A DNA stretch of 11,811 nucleotides from an uncultured Actinomyces sp. (GTDB lineage: Bacteria; Actinomycetota; Actinomycetes; Actinomycetales; Actinomycetaceae): positions 1 through 11,811 of the forward strand of contig USPB01000042.1 in assembly GCA_900556405.1 (NCBI GenBank). Reading direction: 5' to 3'. Under the pieces are notes generated by a model. That model was given only the letters and a program-made list of their open reading frames with translations, did no database searches and was not told the DNA's origin. Numbering within the stretch: the first letter of the stretch is position 1; every line of letters begins with the position of its first letter. This document shows positions 1 to 6,332 of the stretch, piece after piece. Made by a program: the position numbers and the translations under genes.

Positions 1-124
1 GCAGTGAGAGGGTCTACGAACCGCCGGGTACAGCTAGCGATTATGCCATATTTCGGCCCTCAATCCCAAGTCAGGAGCGAGTGCCGTGTCGCGCGAATCG
101 GTTAAATCGATCACTGCTACGAGT
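1..124. other. non-coding stretch downstream of the amidohydrolase gene
   Basis: No gene is supported here. The amidohydrolase on the minus strand stops at 125-127. The stretch is somewhat AT-richer around 40-55 and contains an AGGAG-like motif at 73-77 followed by GTG codons at 81 and 86, but the plus-strand frames they open run antisense through the amidohydrolase and look like shadow translations. I found no clear terminator hairpin and no tRNA fold. It may hold the start of the next transcription unit beyond the window edge. Confidence 0.4.
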
Positions 125-1231
125 TCAGGCGGACGGACGCTCCCACACAGACGTTCCGCCCACAGTCACGCGCGCAGGCTTCGCGAGGATCGTCGGGTCG
201 TCCCTCGGATCCTCGTCCAGGATGAGGAAATCAGCGGGACCGCCCTCGACGAGGCCGGGGTAACCGAGGTAGCGCTGGCTCACCCACGTCGCGGCATCGA
301 TCGTGAACTGGGCGGGTGCGCCCCACTGGAGCCACAGCTCAAGCTCGCCGACAATCGTCCCGTGAGCCTGGTAGCCGCCCGAGTCGGTTCCCATGAGGAG
401 AAGGACGCCAGAGTCGACGAGCATCTGGAAGTGGGAGCGCCGCGCGTCGTACATGGCCTGCATCGTCGCCGCGTAGACGGGGTACTTCGCCCCCGCCTGG
501 GCTGCAAAGTCTTTGAAGAGCTCGACCTGGCGCAGCGTCGGCGTCACCGCTATGCCGCGTGCGGCAATCTCGCTGGCCTGATCCGCATCGATGCCGCTGC
601 CGTGTTCGATGTCATCAACGCCGGCCTCAATGAGCGAGTCGATGACGCGGTGTGAGAACGCATGGACGGCGATCCTCGCCCCGGCCTCGTGAACGGCGAC
701 AACAGCGTCCGTTAGCACGGCGGGGTCCCACAGGGGCATGAGGTCCGAGTCCGCTCCGGCGCTGCGGTCAATCCAGTCACCGACGATCTTGACCCAGCCG
801 TCGGAGGAGTGCGCCATCGACGCAAGCACCTCGGGCAGCTCGCGCTGATCTTCCACGTCCAGCGGCAGGTCTCGCATGTAGCGTTTCGGGCGCGCAACAT
901 GGCGACCGCAGCGGATCAGATGCAAGCCGCTCGCGCGAGCCGCTGGCGAATTATCAACCGGCACACCACAGTCGCGTACGACGGTCACGCCGCTCGCGAG
1001 CGTCGTCCGAGCCTGCTCCACCATCTGCGCTTCGGACACCGAACCTGTCTCCGAGTATCCGATGTGGCAGTGCGTGTCCACCATGCCGGGCATAATGACA
1101 CCGGCCGACGGAGCATGTTCACCGTCAGAGACCCGGCGAATCACTCCCCCGTCGACGCGCCATGTGCCTCGCACCCACGATGGGCGCTCAGACACGCTAT
1201 CCGCCCACAGGGCGAGGCCGGAGAACTCCAT
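125..1231 (-). CDS. metal-dependent amidohydrolase (ffh-linked, Rv2915c-like)
   Basis: This 368-aa cytosolic protein belongs to the amidohydrolase superfamily (TIM-barrel hydrolases of amide, peptide or lactam bonds). Visible metal-site residues are the HxH motif at H54/H56 (VDTHCH), a likely carbamylated lysine K148 (WVKIVGDW), H190 (IAVHAF), H210 (DIEHG) and D283 (GTDSGG). The C-terminal GPADFLILDEDP stretch is the usual return to the small beta-sandwich domain. The pattern resembles imidazolonepropionase/Xaa-Pro dipeptidase-like members, but the substrate cannot be read from sequence. It starts with ATG 3 nt after the ffh stop codon, with no separate Shine-Dalgarno at good spacing, so translational coupling to ffh is likely. 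The position directly after ffh is shared with Rv2915c in mycobacteria. The start is supported by the family-typical N-terminal strand beginning at residue 4. Confidence 0.85.
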   Translation of the reverse strand: MEFSGLALWADSVSERPSWVRGTWRVDGGVIRRVSDGEHAPSAGVIMPGMVDTHCHIGYSETGSVSEAQMVEQARTTLASGVTVVRDCGVPVDNSPAARASGLHLIRCGRHVARPKRYMRDLPLDVEDQRELPEVLASMAHSSDGWVKIVGDWIDRSAGADSDLMPLWDPAVLTDAVVAVHEAGARIAVHAFSHRVIDSLIEAGVDDIEHGSGIDADQASEIAARGIAVTPTLRQVELFKDFAAQAGAKYPVYAATMQAMYDARRSHFQMLVDSGVLLLMGTDSGGYQAHGTIVGELELWLQWGAPAQFTIDAATWVSQRYLGYPGLVEGGPADFLILDEDPRDDPTILAKPARVTVGGTSVWERPSA

Positions 1232-1234
1232 GCC

Positions 1235-2818
1235 TCAGAGCTGGCCGAGCATGCGCTTGACGTCGTCCGGCAGATCGTCGATCGTCGGACGCGGAGCGGG
1301 GGCCTCCTGGGCGACACCGAAGGACGAGCCCTGGGGCGCGCTACGCTCGGACGGGGGCAGCATGGCCTCGAGCTCCTGCTGGCGACGCTTGGCCGGGTTA
1401 CCGGAGCGGGCACTCTTCTTCATGCGGGCACGCTGCGCCTGCGCCTTGCGGGCGTTGGCCTTCTGCTTCGCCTTGCCGCCGCGACCGGGCAGCGCACCCA
1501 TGCCAGGAACGCCGCCACCCATCTGGCCCATCTGCGCCATCATCTCGCGCGCAGCCTCGAAGCGCTGCACGAGCTGGTTCACCTCGGTCACGGTCGTACC
1601 GGAACCACGGGCAATACGCGCGCGACGCGAGCCGTTGAGGATCGACACGTCCTCGCGCTCGGCCGGGGTCATCGAGCGAACAATGGCCTCCACGCGGTCG
1701 ACCTCGCGCTCGTCGAAGTTCTCAATCTGCTCGCGCATCTGCGCGGCACCCGGGATCATGCCGAGCATCTTCTTCATCGAGCCGAGCTTCTTAATCTGCT
1801 GAAGCTGGCTCAGGAAGTCGCCGAGGGTGAGCTGGCCGGCCATCGCCTTGGCCGCGACCTTCTCCGCCTCCTCGGCGTCCATCTTCTTTTCGGCCTGTTC
1901 GATGAGGGTGAGAATGTCACCCATGTCGAGGATGCGTCCCGCCATACGGTCGGCGTGGAAGCGCTCGAAGTCGTCGAGGCCCTCACCCGTCGATGCGAAG
2001 AGGATCGGCGCGCCCGTCACGCCACGCACGGACAGCGCGGCGCCACCGCGCGCGTCGCCATCCAGCTTCGACAGGACGACGCCCGTGAAGCCGACACCGT
2101 CTCGGAAAGCCGTGGAGGTCGAGACCGCGTCCTGGCCGACCATGGCGTCAAGGACGAACATGATCTCGTGAGGATTCACAGCATCGCGGATCGCGATCGC
2201 CTGGTCCATCATCTCCTGGTCAACACCGAGGCGACCGGCCGTATCGACGATGACCACGTTAATGCCGCTCTGGCGAGCGAACTCGACGCCGCTTCGCGTG
2301 ACCTCGACGGGGTCACCGACACCGTTGCCGGGTTCGGGTGCCCACACCTTGACGCCTGCGCGCTCGCCGACGACCTGCAGCTGCTGGACGGCGTTGGGAC
2401 GCTGGAGGTCCGAGGCGACGAGGAGGACGGTCTTACCCTCCTCGCGCAGCCACTTGCCGAGCTTGCCTGCCAGCGTGGTCTTACCGGCACCCTGGAGACC
2501 CGCGAGCATGAAGACCGTGGGACCAGACTCGGCGAAGGTCAGCTCACGCGTCGCGCCACCGAGGATCTCGACGAGTTCCTCGTGAACAATGGAGACGACC
2601 TGCTGGCCGGGGTTGAGAGCCTTGGAGCGAGCCGCGCCGTAGGCCTTTTCACGCACCTGCGTGGTGAACTGACGAACGACGGGGAGCGCGACGTCGGCGT
2701 CAATGAGGGCGCGCCGAATGTCGGAAATCGCATGATCAACGTCCGACTCGGTCAGGACGCCGCGGCTGCGCAGGCTGCGGAAGGACTGGGTCAGGCGATC
2801 TGACAGGTTTCCAAACAC
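1235..2818 (-). CDS. ffh: signal recognition particle protein Ffh (SRP54 GTPase)
   Basis: Ffh is the protein subunit of the bacterial signal recognition particle. It binds 4.5S/SRP RNA and signal sequences of nascent membrane proteins and docks on FtsY. The 527-aa protein has an N-terminal four-helix N domain (about 1-90), a GTPase G domain with P-loop GLQGAGKTT (107-115), DLQRPNA (137-143), DTAGR (192-196) and SKLDGDARGG (250-259), then a methionine-rich M domain (about 300-440). The RNA-binding helix RIARGSGTTVTEVNQLVQRF is at 401-420. The basic C-terminal tail (about 447-490) and the final Pro/Asp-rich stretch extend beyond the roughly 450 aa of E. coli Ffh, as is common in actinobacteria. 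The start is a GTG with GGGAG (2826-2830) 7 nt upstream. The hairpin at 2865-2899 separates it from ftsY, and the amidohydrolase follows 3 nt downstream. Confidence 0.98.
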   Translation of the reverse strand: MFGNLSDRLTQSFRSLRSRGVLTESDVDHAISDIRRALIDADVALPVVRQFTTQVREKAYGAARSKALNPGQQVVSIVHEELVEILGGATRELTFAESGPTVFMLAGLQGAGKTTLAGKLGKWLREEGKTVLLVASDLQRPNAVQQLQVVGERAGVKVWAPEPGNGVGDPVEVTRSGVEFARQSGINVVIVDTAGRLGVDQEMMDQAIAIRDAVNPHEIMFVLDAMVGQDAVSTSTAFRDGVGFTGVVLSKLDGDARGGAALSVRGVTGAPILFASTGEGLDDFERFHADRMAGRILDMGDILTLIEQAEKKMDAEEAEKVAAKAMAGQLTLGDFLSQLQQIKKLGSMKKMLGMIPGAAQMREQIENFDEREVDRVEAIVRSMTPAEREDVSILNGSRRARIARGSGTTVTEVNQLVQRFEAAREMMAQMGQMGGGVPGMGALPGRGGKAKQKANARKAQAQRARMKKSARSGNPAKRRQQELEAMLPPSERSAPQGSSFGVAQEAPAPRPTIDDLPDDVKRMLGQL

Positions 2819-2825
2819 GTGTTTA

Positions 2826-2830
2826 CTCCC
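2826..2830 (-). promoter_or_regulatory. Shine-Dalgarno of ffh
   Basis: On the minus strand GGGAG lies 7 nt before the GTG at 2818-2816. It decides the start of ffh, which begins MFGNLSDRL as Ffh proteins usually do. Confidence 0.75.
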
Positions 2831-2853
2831 AAGATGGCGGCTGTACTAGGCAC

Positions 2854-2859
2854 AGGTTA
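2854..2859 (-). promoter_or_regulatory. putative -10 element of ffh
   Basis: On the minus strand TAACCT fits TANNNT and would give a 5' leader of about 30 nt that carries the Shine-Dalgarno. No convincing -35 is seen; its expected position falls inside the loop of the ftsY terminator hairpin. This is an inference from position only. Confidence 0.35.
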
Positions 2860-2864
2860 GCGCA

Positions 2865-2899
2865 CCTCGGCCCCGGGAGTCTCCTCACCGGGGCCGAGG
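2865..2899 (-). terminator. transcription terminator of ftsY
   Basis: A perfect 12-bp GC-rich inverted repeat (CCTCGGCCCCGG at 2865-2876 and CCGGGGCCGAGG at 2888-2899) with an 11-nt loop starts 20 nt after the ftsY stop codon and precedes the ffh promoter region. There is no clear U tract, which is common for terminators of high-GC actinobacteria. Confidence 0.75.
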
Positions 2900-2918
2900 C
2901 GCGTCATGAGCGAAAGGT

Positions 2919-4160
2919 TCAGCCCTGCGCGCAGCCCACGATCGCGTCAACGAAGCCCTGCGGATCGAAGGGCGCAAGATCATCGGCGCCCTCGCCGAGG
3001 CCGACGAACTTGACCGGTACGCCCAGCGCACGCTGCACGGACACGACGATGCCACCCTTCGCAGAGCCATCAAGCTTCGTCAAAACGATACCGGTCACGC
3101 CGGTAGCCTGCGCGAACACTTCGGCCTGCTTCATGCCGTTTTGGCCCGTGGTGGCGTCGAGAACGAGGAGGACCTCGGAAACCGGAGCCTGCTTCGTCAT
3201 CACGCGCTTGATCTTGCCGAGTTCGTCCATCAGCGTGGACTTGTTCTGCAGACGTCCCGCCGTATCCACGAGGACCACATCGACGTCACGCTCCACACCC
3301 TCGCGCACAGCCTCGAAGGCAACGGAAGCCGGGTCGGCACCCTCACGATCGCTACGGACGACATCCACGCCCACGCGCTCGCCCCATGTTGTGAGCTGGT
3401 CGGCAGCGGCCGCGCGGAAGGTATCGGCCGCACCGAGGATCACAGACTTATCTTCTGCCACGAGGATACGCGCCAGCTTGCCGACGGTCGTGGTCTTTCC
3501 GGTACCGTTGACGCCCACCATGAGGACAACGGCAGGCTTCACGTCGCCGTCGACCTCCGGGCGCTCAAGGTTGAGGGAGCGATCCATGTCGGGGCCGACG
3601 AGCGCGAGCAACTCCTCGCGCAGGATCTCGCGGATACGCGCCTCGTCCGTGACGGATTCGACGGCGACGCGGCGCTTGAGTGCCTCCATCAGCGTGTCGG
3701 TAGCCTCAAGGCCGAGGTCGGCGATAAGGAGCGATTCCTCGATCTCCTCCCAGTCGGCGGCGCTGAGCTGGCCTCGGCTCAAAACGCCGAGAATGGCGCG
3801 CCCCAGCGAACCGGAGGACGCGAGGCGTTCGCGCAGACGCTCCATGCGACCGCGCACAGGTTCAGGGCGCTCGATGGACGAGGCCGGGGTGGCGGGTGCC
3901 TCAGAAGGCTCCTCGGAGGCCGACACAGATGTATCAGACGGGCCAGCGCGAGGCTCATCGCCACCTTCTTGCGGGGCAGAAGCGGGCGCGTCACCGGGGG
4001 CTTCCGCAGACACCTGCGGCTGAACGGGGATACTGACGTCGTCCGTAGAGCGGCGCTTAGAACTGACGGCGATGCGGATGAGCACACCGATCAGCACAGC
4101 AACCACCAGGCCGATAACGACCGCCCACGGCGACTGGAGAGTGGAGATAAAAGCGTCCAT
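2919..4160 (-). CDS. ftsY: signal recognition particle receptor FtsY
   Basis: FtsY is the membrane-associated GTPase receptor that binds the Ffh-RNA-ribosome complex and delivers it to the Sec translocon. The 413-aa protein has an N-terminal transmembrane segment (about 12-31, rich in V/L/I), a Pro/Glu/Ser-rich acidic linker (about 38-100), the N domain (about 105-195) and the SRP G domain. G-domain motifs are GVNGTGKTTT (216-225), DTFRAAA (246-252), DTAGR (299-303), TKLDGSAKGG (361-370) and GLGEGADDL (387-395). A true N-terminal membrane anchor, in place of the purely amphipathic A domain of E. coli FtsY, is typical of actinobacteria. The ATG start gives an intact membrane segment. It lies inside a 13-bp inverted repeat, with a GATAAT hexamer 6 nt upstream. 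The best Shine-Dalgarno candidate (GGGGA) is rather far, at 10 nt. The gene lies 70 nt downstream of the small membrane protein gene. Confidence 0.97.
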   Translation of the reverse strand: MDAFISTLQSPWAVVIGLVVAVLIGVLIRIAVSSKRRSTDDVSIPVQPQVSAEAPGDAPASAPQEGGDEPRAGPSDTSVSASEEPSEAPATPASSIERPEPVRGRMERLRERLASSGSLGRAILGVLSRGQLSAADWEEIEESLLIADLGLEATDTLMEALKRRVAVESVTDEARIREILREELLALVGPDMDRSLNLERPEVDGDVKPAVVLMVGVNGTGKTTTVGKLARILVAEDKSVILGAADTFRAAAADQLTTWGERVGVDVVRSDREGADPASVAFEAVREGVERDVDVVLVDTAGRLQNKSTLMDELGKIKRVMTKQAPVSEVLLVLDATTGQNGMKQAEVFAQATGVTGIVLTKLDGSAKGGIVVSVQRALGVPVKFVGLGEGADDLAPFDPQGFVDAIVGCAQG

Positions 4161-4185
4161 AGGGTCATTATCCCCTATGGACGCT
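4152..4185. repeat. perfect 13-bp inverted repeat over the ftsY promoter and start codon
   Basis: The arms AGCGTCCATAGGG (4152-4164) and CCCTATGGACGCT (4173-4185) are perfectly complementary and flank an 8-nt centre; past one mismatch two further A-T pairs form. On the ftsY strand the centre reads GATAATGA and the downstream arm contains the ATG start codon (4160-4158). The downstream arm is followed by TTTT, so the element also looks like an intrinsic terminator for transcripts arriving from upstream. It could be a protein operator, a terminator/attenuator or a start-sequestering mRNA hairpin; sequence alone does not decide. Confidence 0.85.
4167..4172 (-). promoter_or_regulatory. putative -10 element of ftsY
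   Basis: GATAAT on the minus strand matches TATAAT at five of six positions and ends 6 nt before the ATG, so transcription could start at or next to the start codon (leaderless mRNA). No good -35 is visible at 16-18 nt. It sits exactly in the centre of the 13-bp inverted repeat. Confidence 0.5.
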
Positions 4186-4230
4186 CTTCACAGAAAACCT
4201 GAGCGCAGCATCACTGCCTGAGGCCTGCGT

Positions 4231-4617
4231 CTACTCCTGGGCTGACGCGTTCGCCCCGTCGGAGCCCCGACGACCGCGATCAAAGCGTTCACTCACGCGT
4301 CCGGTGACCGTCTCCAACCGATCAATGCCCGGCAAACGGTCAGCATCGAAGTATGCGCTCCGTGACTCAGCATTTTGAAGGAGAGACTGCAGGGAAGCTG
4401 TCCGCGGCACCACGGGACCATCGGGGGACGTCGAGGCGCGCTTGGGAAGCGAATGATGAGTCTTCACCTCGTCCGCGATTTCTTCGCTCTCTCGCTTGAT
4501 GACACCCTTCCACTCGTCCGCGCTACGACGAGACAGAGCCAGTACCGCCACGACACCACCGGCGACGGCGAGGACAAGAACGACAGTCACGACAAGAATC
4601 AACGCACCCTCAAGCAT
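4231..4617 (-). CDS. single-pass membrane protein of unknown function
   Basis: I do not recognise this 128-aa protein. Residues 4-28 form one hydrophobic helix (Leu/Val/Ala-rich) followed by RR, so by the positive-inside rule the remaining 100 residues should be cytoplasmic. That part is hydrophilic and charged, with a predicted helical piece (about 33-55, DEWKGVIKRESEEIADEV), a Pro/Ser linker and a mixed-charge C-terminus (about 85-128). There is no catalytic motif. The ATG start is supported by AGGA (4625-4628) 7 nt upstream. It is flanked by rpoD upstream and ftsY downstream on the same strand. A GAAC-N4-GTTC palindrome lies 85 nt before its start, in the zone expected for a regulator site. 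The reading frame is convincing because the hydrophobic helix and Shine-Dalgarno coincide with the start and no competing frame fits the gap between rpoD and ftsY. Confidence 0.75.
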   Translation of the reverse strand: MLEGALILVVTVVLVLAVAGGVVAVLALSRRSADEWKGVIKRESEEIADEVKTHHSLPKRASTSPDGPVVPRTASLQSLLQNAESRSAYFDADRLPGIDRLETVTGRVSERFDRGRRGSDGANASAQE

Positions 4618-4624
4618 GTCATCA

Positions 4625-4628
4625 TCCT
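4625..4628 (-). promoter_or_regulatory. Shine-Dalgarno of the small membrane protein gene
   Basis: AGGA on the minus strand lies 7 nt before the ATG at 4617 and supports this start for an otherwise unrecognised gene. Confidence 0.6.
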
Positions 4629-4691
4629 GCCCTATCGGACCCCGCAGTGCGATGGAGCCACCCGCGCAAACGAGCTTTGTGACGATATTGT

Positions 4692-4727
4692 CATGGGAGC
4701 CGGGAACGTTTGTTCCCAGCCCCCATG
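4692..4727. repeat. nested inverted repeat between rpoD and the small membrane protein gene
   Basis: The inner part is a perfect palindrome GGGAAC-GTTT-GTTCCC (4702-4717), flanked after a 4-nt non-pairing AGCC on each side by CATGGG (4692-4697) and CCCATG (4722-4727). It begins 16 nt after the rpoD stop codon and could be the rpoD terminator, though no U tract follows on the minus strand. The inner GAAC-N4-GTTC core also matches the core of LexA (SOS) boxes of Gram-positive bacteria, although the outer GG/CC differ from the usual CG/CG. The site lies upstream of the small membrane protein gene. Confidence 0.6.
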
Positions 4728-4742
4728 CATGACGGTTGCGCG

Positions 4743-6269
4743 TCAGTCGAGGTAATCGCGCAGCACCTGCGAACGCGACGGATGGCGTAGCTTCGACATC
4801 GTCTTGGACTCGATCTGGCGGATACGCTCACGCGTCACGCCGTAGACCTTGCCGATCTCGTCGAGAGTCTTCGGCTGACCATCGCCCAGACCAAAGCGCA
4901 TCGACACGACGCCCGCCTCACGCTCGGAGAGCGTATCAAGCACGTGGTGGAGCTGCTCCTGCAGCAGGGTGAAGGACACCGCATCCGCCGGGACGATAGC
5001 CTCGGAGTCTTCAATGAGGTCACCAAACTCCGAATCGCCGTCCTCACCCAGAGGCGTGTGCAGCGAAATCGGCTCGCGGCCGTACTTCTGAACCTCGACG
5101 ACCTTCTCGGCGGTCATGTCGAGTTCCTTGGCCAGTTCCTCCGGCGTGGGTTCACGGCCCAGGTCCTGCAGCATCTGACGCTGCACGCGGGCCAGCTTGT
5201 TGATGACCTCCACCATGTGGACGGGAATACGAATCGTGCGGGCCTGGTCCGCCATCGCACGGGTGATCGCCTGACGGATCCACCAGGTGGCGTAGGTCGA
5301 GAACTTGTAGCCCTTGGTGTAGTCAAACTTTTCCACGGCGCGAATGAGGCCGAGATTGCCCTCCTGGATGAGATCCAGGAACTGCATGCCGCGACCGGTG
5401 TATCGCTTGGCCAGCGACACAACCAGACGAAGGTTCGCCTCGAGCAGGTGATTCTTTGCCTGCTGGCCATCCTGCGCGAGGAAGTGCAGCTCACGACGCT
5501 CACGGCTGGTCATCTCGTCGGCCTGGTTCTTCAGCTTGTACTCGGCGTACAGGCCAGCCTCGATACGGCGAGCAAGGTCAACTTCCTGCTCCGCGTTCAG
5601 CAGGGAAACCTTACCGATCTGCTTGAGGTAGTCCTTCACCGGGTCGGCGGTCGCACCGGCAACAGTCACCTGCTGAACAGGCTCGTCGGTCTCGTCGGAA
5701 TCCGAGACAACGAACCCACCCTTGACATGAATGCCGGCGTTGGTGCGTTCACGCAACGCTGCACCCTCAGCGACCTTCGGATCCTCTTCCTCGGCGTCTT
5801 CCTCGGCGTCGGTCACTTCCTCATCGTCGGCGTCTGCCTCGAGATCAGGATCCTCAAGATCTGCGCCCGTGGGCTCGAAGTCTTCCTCGACGGTGTCATC
5901 GAGTTCCTCGACGGCAACCTCTTCGACGATTCCCTCGTCCTTCTTCTTGCGACCGCGCGGCTTCTTGGCCGCAGGCTTCTTCGCAGCCTTCTCCACGGCG
6001 GCATCGGCCTTCTTCGCGGTCTTCTTGGCAGGAGCCTTCTTCGCCACGGGCTTACCAGCCTCGGCGGCGTCGGCCTTCTTCGTCGTCTTCTTCGCGGGAG
6101 CCTTCTTCGCCGGCGCCTTCTTCGCGGCCGACTTCTTTTCCTCGGCTGGTGCGCTAGCCGCGGGGGCCGTGGCCTTCTTGGCGCGCGTCGTCTTCTTCGC
6201 GGGGGTCGTCACCTCCGTGGTTTCCTCAGTCGTCGCGGAGTCCTTTGCCGAAGCGCGAGATGCACTCAC
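4743..6269 (-). CDS. rpoD: primary RNA polymerase sigma factor (SigA/RpoD, HrdB type)
   Basis: This is the housekeeping sigma-70 factor, which directs RNA polymerase to -10/-35 promoters. From the chosen GTG it is 508 aa. Residues about 23-109 are a Lys/Ala/Pro-rich tract with repeated AKKAPAKK-like units. Residues about 112-164 are strongly acidic. Region 1.2 begins near DPVKDYLKQIGKV (209-221). Region 2 with the core-binding and -10-reading helices spans about 279-335 (NLRLVVSLAKRYTGRG, YATWWIRQAI), region 3 follows, and region 4.2 is a helix-turn-helix (about 469-497, TLDEIGKVYGVTRERIRQIE). The protein ends in LRDYLD. The GTG at 6269 has AAGGGA 5 nt upstream. An in-frame ATG at 6284 (5 codons longer) and a longer frame to 6323 lack a Shine-Dalgarno and add Cys-rich residues unlike the family. 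It is transcribed divergently from the polyprenyl synthase gene. Confidence 0.97.
   Translation of the reverse strand: MSASRASAKDSATTEETTEVTTPAKKTTRAKKATAPAASAPAEEKKSAAKKAPAKKAPAKKTTKKADAAEAGKPVAKKAPAKKTAKKADAAVEKAAKKPAAKKPRGRKKKDEGIVEEVAVEELDDTVEEDFEPTGADLEDPDLEADADDEEVTDAEEDAEEEDPKVAEGAALRERTNAGIHVKGGFVVSDSDETDEPVQQVTVAGATADPVKDYLKQIGKVSLLNAEQEVDLARRIEAGLYAEYKLKNQADEMTSRERRELHFLAQDGQQAKNHLLEANLRLVVSLAKRYTGRGMQFLDLIQEGNLGLIRAVEKFDYTKGYKFSTYATWWIRQAITRAMADQARTIRIPVHMVEVINKLARVQRQMLQDLGREPTPEELAKELDMTAEKVVEVQKYGREPISLHTPLGEDGDSEFGDLIEDSEAIVPADAVSFTLLQEQLHHVLDTLSEREAGVVSMRFGLGDGQPKTLDEIGKVYGVTRERIRQIESKTMSKLRHPSRSQVLRDYLD
5942..6215 (-). repeat. degenerate tandem repeat coding the Lys/Ala/Pro-rich tail of the sigma factor
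   Basis: The DNA repeats a degenerate unit reading about GCNAAGAAGGC(T/C)CCNGC on the minus strand and encodes serial (A/P)-A-K-K-(A/T) steps. The reverse strand consequently shows Phe/Ala-rich frames that are not genes. Such tracts can vary in length between strains by slippage; whether this one does is not known. Confidence 0.7.
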
Positions 6270-6274
6270 ACGGG

Positions 6275-6280
6275 TCCCTT
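6275..6280 (-). promoter_or_regulatory. Shine-Dalgarno that decides the rpoD start
   Basis: AAGGGA on the minus strand is 5 nt before the GTG at 6269 and lies inside the longer alternative frames, which have no comparable site. It is the main reason for choosing the GTG start. Confidence 0.6.
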
Positions 6281-6304
6281 TCATTGATGGGCATGCACAA
6301 CAGA

Positions 6305-6321
6305 GCCGATTGCAAATCGGC
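6305..6321. repeat. small hairpin in the rpoD leader
   Basis: GCCGATT (6305-6311) and AATCGGC (6315-6321) pair perfectly around a GCA loop. If the rpoD -10 is at 6333-6338, the transcript would begin near 6326 and this hairpin would form at its very 5' end, where such structures can stabilise mRNA. It could instead be an operator. Confidence 0.55.
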
Positions 6322-6332
6322 ATACCGTAGCC

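Noticed and set aside
1..40. Possible tRNA 3' part (GGTTCG-like string on the minus strand)
   Set aside because: The flanking bases do not form the T stem, and no acceptor or anticodon arm can be built.
86..655. 189-aa plus-strand frame with an AGGAG-like site in front (73-77)
   Set aside because: Apart from the first 40 nt it is antisense to the conserved 3' part of the amidohydrolase gene, and its composition is that of a shadow frame.
809..2803. 664-aa open frame on the plus strand
   Set aside because: It runs antisense through ffh and part of the amidohydrolase, is full of His/Arg/Leu as expected of a shadow frame in high-GC DNA, and ffh is beyond doubt.
4944..6287. 447-aa plus-strand frame antisense to rpoD
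   Set aside because: It mirrors the sigma factor codons; the Leu/Arg-rich end is the complement of the Lys/Ala repeat tract.
6270..6323. Longer N-terminus of the sigma factor (start at 6284 or 6323)
   Set aside because: There is no Shine-Dalgarno before those starts, the added residues include a Cys cluster foreign to the family, and the sequence overlaps the leader hairpin and the Shine-Dalgarno of the GTG start.
5731..6330. Phe/Ala-rich plus-strand frame that resembles a membrane protein
   Set aside because: The apparent hydrophobic helices are the complement of the AAG/GCC repeats of the sigma factor tail.
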